A stretch of 64,000 nucleotides of DNA from Rhizobium esperanzae (lineage in GTDB: Bacteria; Pseudomonadota; Alphaproteobacteria; Rhizobiales; Rhizobiaceae), in contig NZ_MXPU01000011.1 in NCBI RefSeq assembly GCF_002204185.1, positions 1 to 64,000 of the forward strand, written 5' to 3'. The notes under the pieces are model-generated. The model had not been told where the DNA came from, searched no databases, and worked only from the letters and a program-made list of their open reading frames with translations. Of this stretch, positions 62,240-64,000 are shown in pieces. Each line of letters opens with the position of its first letter. Position 1 is the first letter of the stretch. The translations under genes were made by a program, and so were the position numbers.

Positions 62240-64000
62240 TCACGGCAGCGTATAAGCAATCACATAGTCGCCGGGCTTGGTGCCGACCGAGCCGTGGCCG
62301 CCGGCGACCATGACGACATATTGCTTGCTGTCGTCGGTCGTATAGGTCATCGGCGTTGCCTGGCCGCCGGCCGGAAGGCGTGCCCGCCAGAGCTCGCGTC
62401 CGTTCGTCACGTCGTAGGCGCGAAGATAATTGTCGACCGCCGCACCGAGGAAGGCGACGCCGCCTTTGGTCAGCATCGGCCCGCCGATGCCGGGCACGCC
62501 GACCTTGAAGGGCAGCGGCAGCGGCGTCATGTCGTGGACGGTGCCGTTCTTGTGCATATAGGCGATCTTGCCGGTGCGCAGGTCGACGCCGGCGACATAG
62601 CCCCATGGCGGCGCCTGGCAGGGGATCTGCATCGGCCCGAGGAAGGGGCCCATGAAGACGCCGTAAGGGGCGCCGTCATTGCGGTTCAGCCCCTGTTCGC
62701 TGCCCTTCTCGTCCTGGCCTCGCGGCGGAATGTCGGCGGCCGGCACCAGGCGCGAGGTGAAGGCGAGATAGGTCGGCATGCCGAACATGATCTGCCGCTC
62801 GGGATCGACCGCCACCGAGCCCCAGTTGAAAGTGCCGAAATTGCCGGGATAGACGATCGTCCCTTTCAGCGACGGCGGCGTGTAGCGGCCCTCATAGCGA
62901 TAGCGGTGGAAATCGATGCGGCAGAGGAGCTGGTCGAACAGCGACACGCCCCACATGTCCTTTTCCTTGAGCGGCTCGGGCGAGAAGGTGAGGTCGGAGA
63001 TCGGCTGCGTCGGCGACGTATGATCGCCCGTAACCGCGCCGCCGGGCGCCGGAATTTCCTTGAGCGGGATGATCGGCTCGCCGCTGCGCCGGTCGAGCAC
63101 ATAGAGATCGCCCTGCTTGGTGGGGCCGACGAGGGCGGGAACCACGCTGCCGTCAGGCTTGGTCAGGTCGATGAGCGCCGGCTGCGCCGGCACGTCCATG
63201 TCCCAGAGGTCGTGATGCACCGTCTGGCGCACCCAGCGCAGTTGGCCGCTGGCGATATCGAGCGCGACGATCGAGGAAGAGAATTTCTCGACATTGTCGC
63301 TGCGATTGATGCCGAGCTGATCGGGCACCTGGTTGCCGAGCGGGATGTAGACCATGCCGAGCGCCTCGTCGACGCTGAAGACCGACCAGCTGTTCGGCGA
63401 GTTGGTCGTGTAGGTATGGCCTGAGGCGATCGGCGTCGTCACGTCGGGATTGCCGGAATCCCAATTCCAGATCAGGGCGCCGGTCTTGATGTCGAAGGCG
63501 CGGATGACGCCGGATTGTTCCTCGGTGGAATAATTGTCGTTCACCGCCCCGCCGACGATGATCTTGCCGGCCACCGCCACCGGCGGCGAGGTGGAATAAT
63601 AATAGCCAGCCGGGTTGAAGCGCATGCCGATTTCCAGATGCAGCACGCCCTGATCGGCAAAGCCGGTGCAGACCTTGCCGTCGGCCGCATCGAGGGCGAT
63701 CAGCCGGGCGTCCGAGGTCGGCAGGTAGACGCGCTCGGCGCAGGGCTGGCCGGCGGCGACATCAGGATCGGCGTAATAGGTGACGCCGCGGCAGGTCTGG
63801 TGCTGCCGGTTGGGGTTCATGCCGGAATTGGCGTCGTATTTCCATTTCTCCTTGCCGGTCTTGGCGTCGAGCGCGATCGCCCAGTTATGTGGCGTGCAGA
63901 GATAGAGCGTGTCCTTCACCTTGAGCGGCGTCACCTGATAGGTCGTCTCGCTGATATCTTCCGGCCGCTTGACGTCGCCGGTCTGGTATCGCCACGCTTC
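62240..64000 (-). CDS. gcd: PQQ-dependent glucose dehydrogenase (5' end outside window)
   Basis: This C-terminal part of a membrane-bound quinoprotein glucose dehydrogenase oxidises glucose to gluconolactone at the periplasmic face and feeds electrons to ubiquinone. The frame is open to base 64000, so about 586 residues are seen; the N-terminal membrane domain lies beyond. The propeller shows repeated strands (GQLRWVRQTVHHDLWDMDVP, GTFNWGSVAVDPERQIMFGM), with THNW- and QTCRGV-type family motifs and an end of KPGDYVIAYTLP. PQQ synthesis genes are not in the window. Confidence 0.94.
   Translation of the reverse strand, partial: EAWRYQTGDVKRPEDISETTYQVTPLKVKDTLYLCTPHNWAIALDAKTGKEKWKYDANSGMNPNRQHQTCRGVTYYADPDVAAGQPCAERVYLPTSDARLIALDAADGKVCTGFADQGVLHLEIGMRFNPAGYYYSTSPPVAVAGKIIVGGAVNDNYSTEEQSGVIRAFDIKTGALIWNWDSGNPDVTTPIASGHTYTTNSPNSWSVFSVDEALGMVYIPLGNQVPDQLGINRSDNVEKFSSSIVALDIASGQLRWVRQTVHHDLWDMDVPAQPALIDLTKPDGSVVPALVGPTKQGDLYVLDRRSGEPIIPLKEIPAPGGAVTGDHTSPTQPISDLTFSPEPLKEKDMWGVSLFDQLLCRIDFHRYRYEGRYTPPSLKGTIVYPGNFGTFNWGSVAVDPERQIMFGMPTYLAFTSRLVPAADIPPRGQDEKGSEQGLNRNDGAPYGVFMGPFLGPMQIPCQAPPWGYVAGVDLRTGKIAYMHKNGTVHDMTPLPLPFKVGVPGIGGPMLTKGGVAFLGAAVDNYLRAYDVTNGRELWRARLPAGGQATPMTYTTDDSKQYVVMVAGGHGSVGTKPGDYVIAYTLP

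Overview
The window looks like chromosome from an alphaproteobacterium of the Rhizobiaceae, most likely the Rhizobium etli/leguminosarum group. This is inferred from the high G+C, the dense gene packing, several families of intergenic palindromes of rhizobial type, and gene pairs such as dmeR-dmeF and ohrR-ohr. No rRNA, tRNA, insertion sequence, prophage or CRISPR array was found. About 66 protein genes are supported. Both edges cut a gene: a chemoreceptor on the left and a PQQ glucose dehydrogenase on the right.

Layout. 1-6.4 kb: chemoreceptor end, a glycerophosphodiesterase-like protein, an alpha/beta hydrolase, and a DNA-repair pair (ligase-associated exonuclease plus ATP-dependent ligase). 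6.5-11.8 kb: a Tat-exported hydrolase, an AbiEii-type nucleotidyltransferase with a small upstream partner, two tandem L,D-transpeptidase lipoproteins, a cold-shock protein, a ribosomal protein S21 paralogue and small basic proteins. 11.8-15.7 kb: two MarR-controlled divergent units, ohrR/ohr and MarR/DUF899-DUF1579-VOC, each with a palindrome between the divergent genes. 15.9-21.6 kb: two ABC-F proteins and a HerA-like ATPase. 21.8-30.5 kb: DUF2267-like, NUDIX, zwf, trans-aconitate methyltransferase, CNNM/CBS protein, cupin, zinc alcohol dehydrogenase and class IV aminotransferase. 30.8-36.0 kb: LysR with an EmrAB-type efflux pair and a class III cyclase, bracketed by two inverted copies of one palindromic repeat. 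36.3-45.8 kb: NAD synthetase, GST/TetR, MFS, TauE, PmtA-like methyltransferase, sodB, metallophosphoesterase and WYL regulator/LysE. 46.3-53.2 kb: a sugar ABC import and catabolism operon with a divergent LacI regulator and a short RpiR remnant. 53.3-64.0 kb: redox and metal genes (MBL-fold protein, NAD(P)-binding protein, DsbA-like/LysR, two c-type cytochromes, GST, GNAT, dmeRF, class A beta-lactamase, gcd).

The most striking signal is upstream of the first ABC-F gene (15961-17481, minus strand). A 23-codon reading frame with a strong ribosome binding site (17650-17721) carries an Arg-Gln-Arg motif and ends inside a perfect 10-bp hairpin. After its stop codon a segment can pair either with the sequence just behind the leader or with the ABC-F ribosome binding region. 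This resembles translational attenuators of antibiotic-resistance genes such as ermC. The function is inferred; the pairing can be read directly.

Other observations worth checking are the nucleotidyltransferase pair at 7.5-8.5 kb, the inverted repeat elements around the efflux block, an intact RcnR-type ligand set in DmeR with a C-tract operator, paired TetR half-sites between the GST and its regulator, and a metallo-beta-lactamase-fold protein lacking most of its metal ligands.
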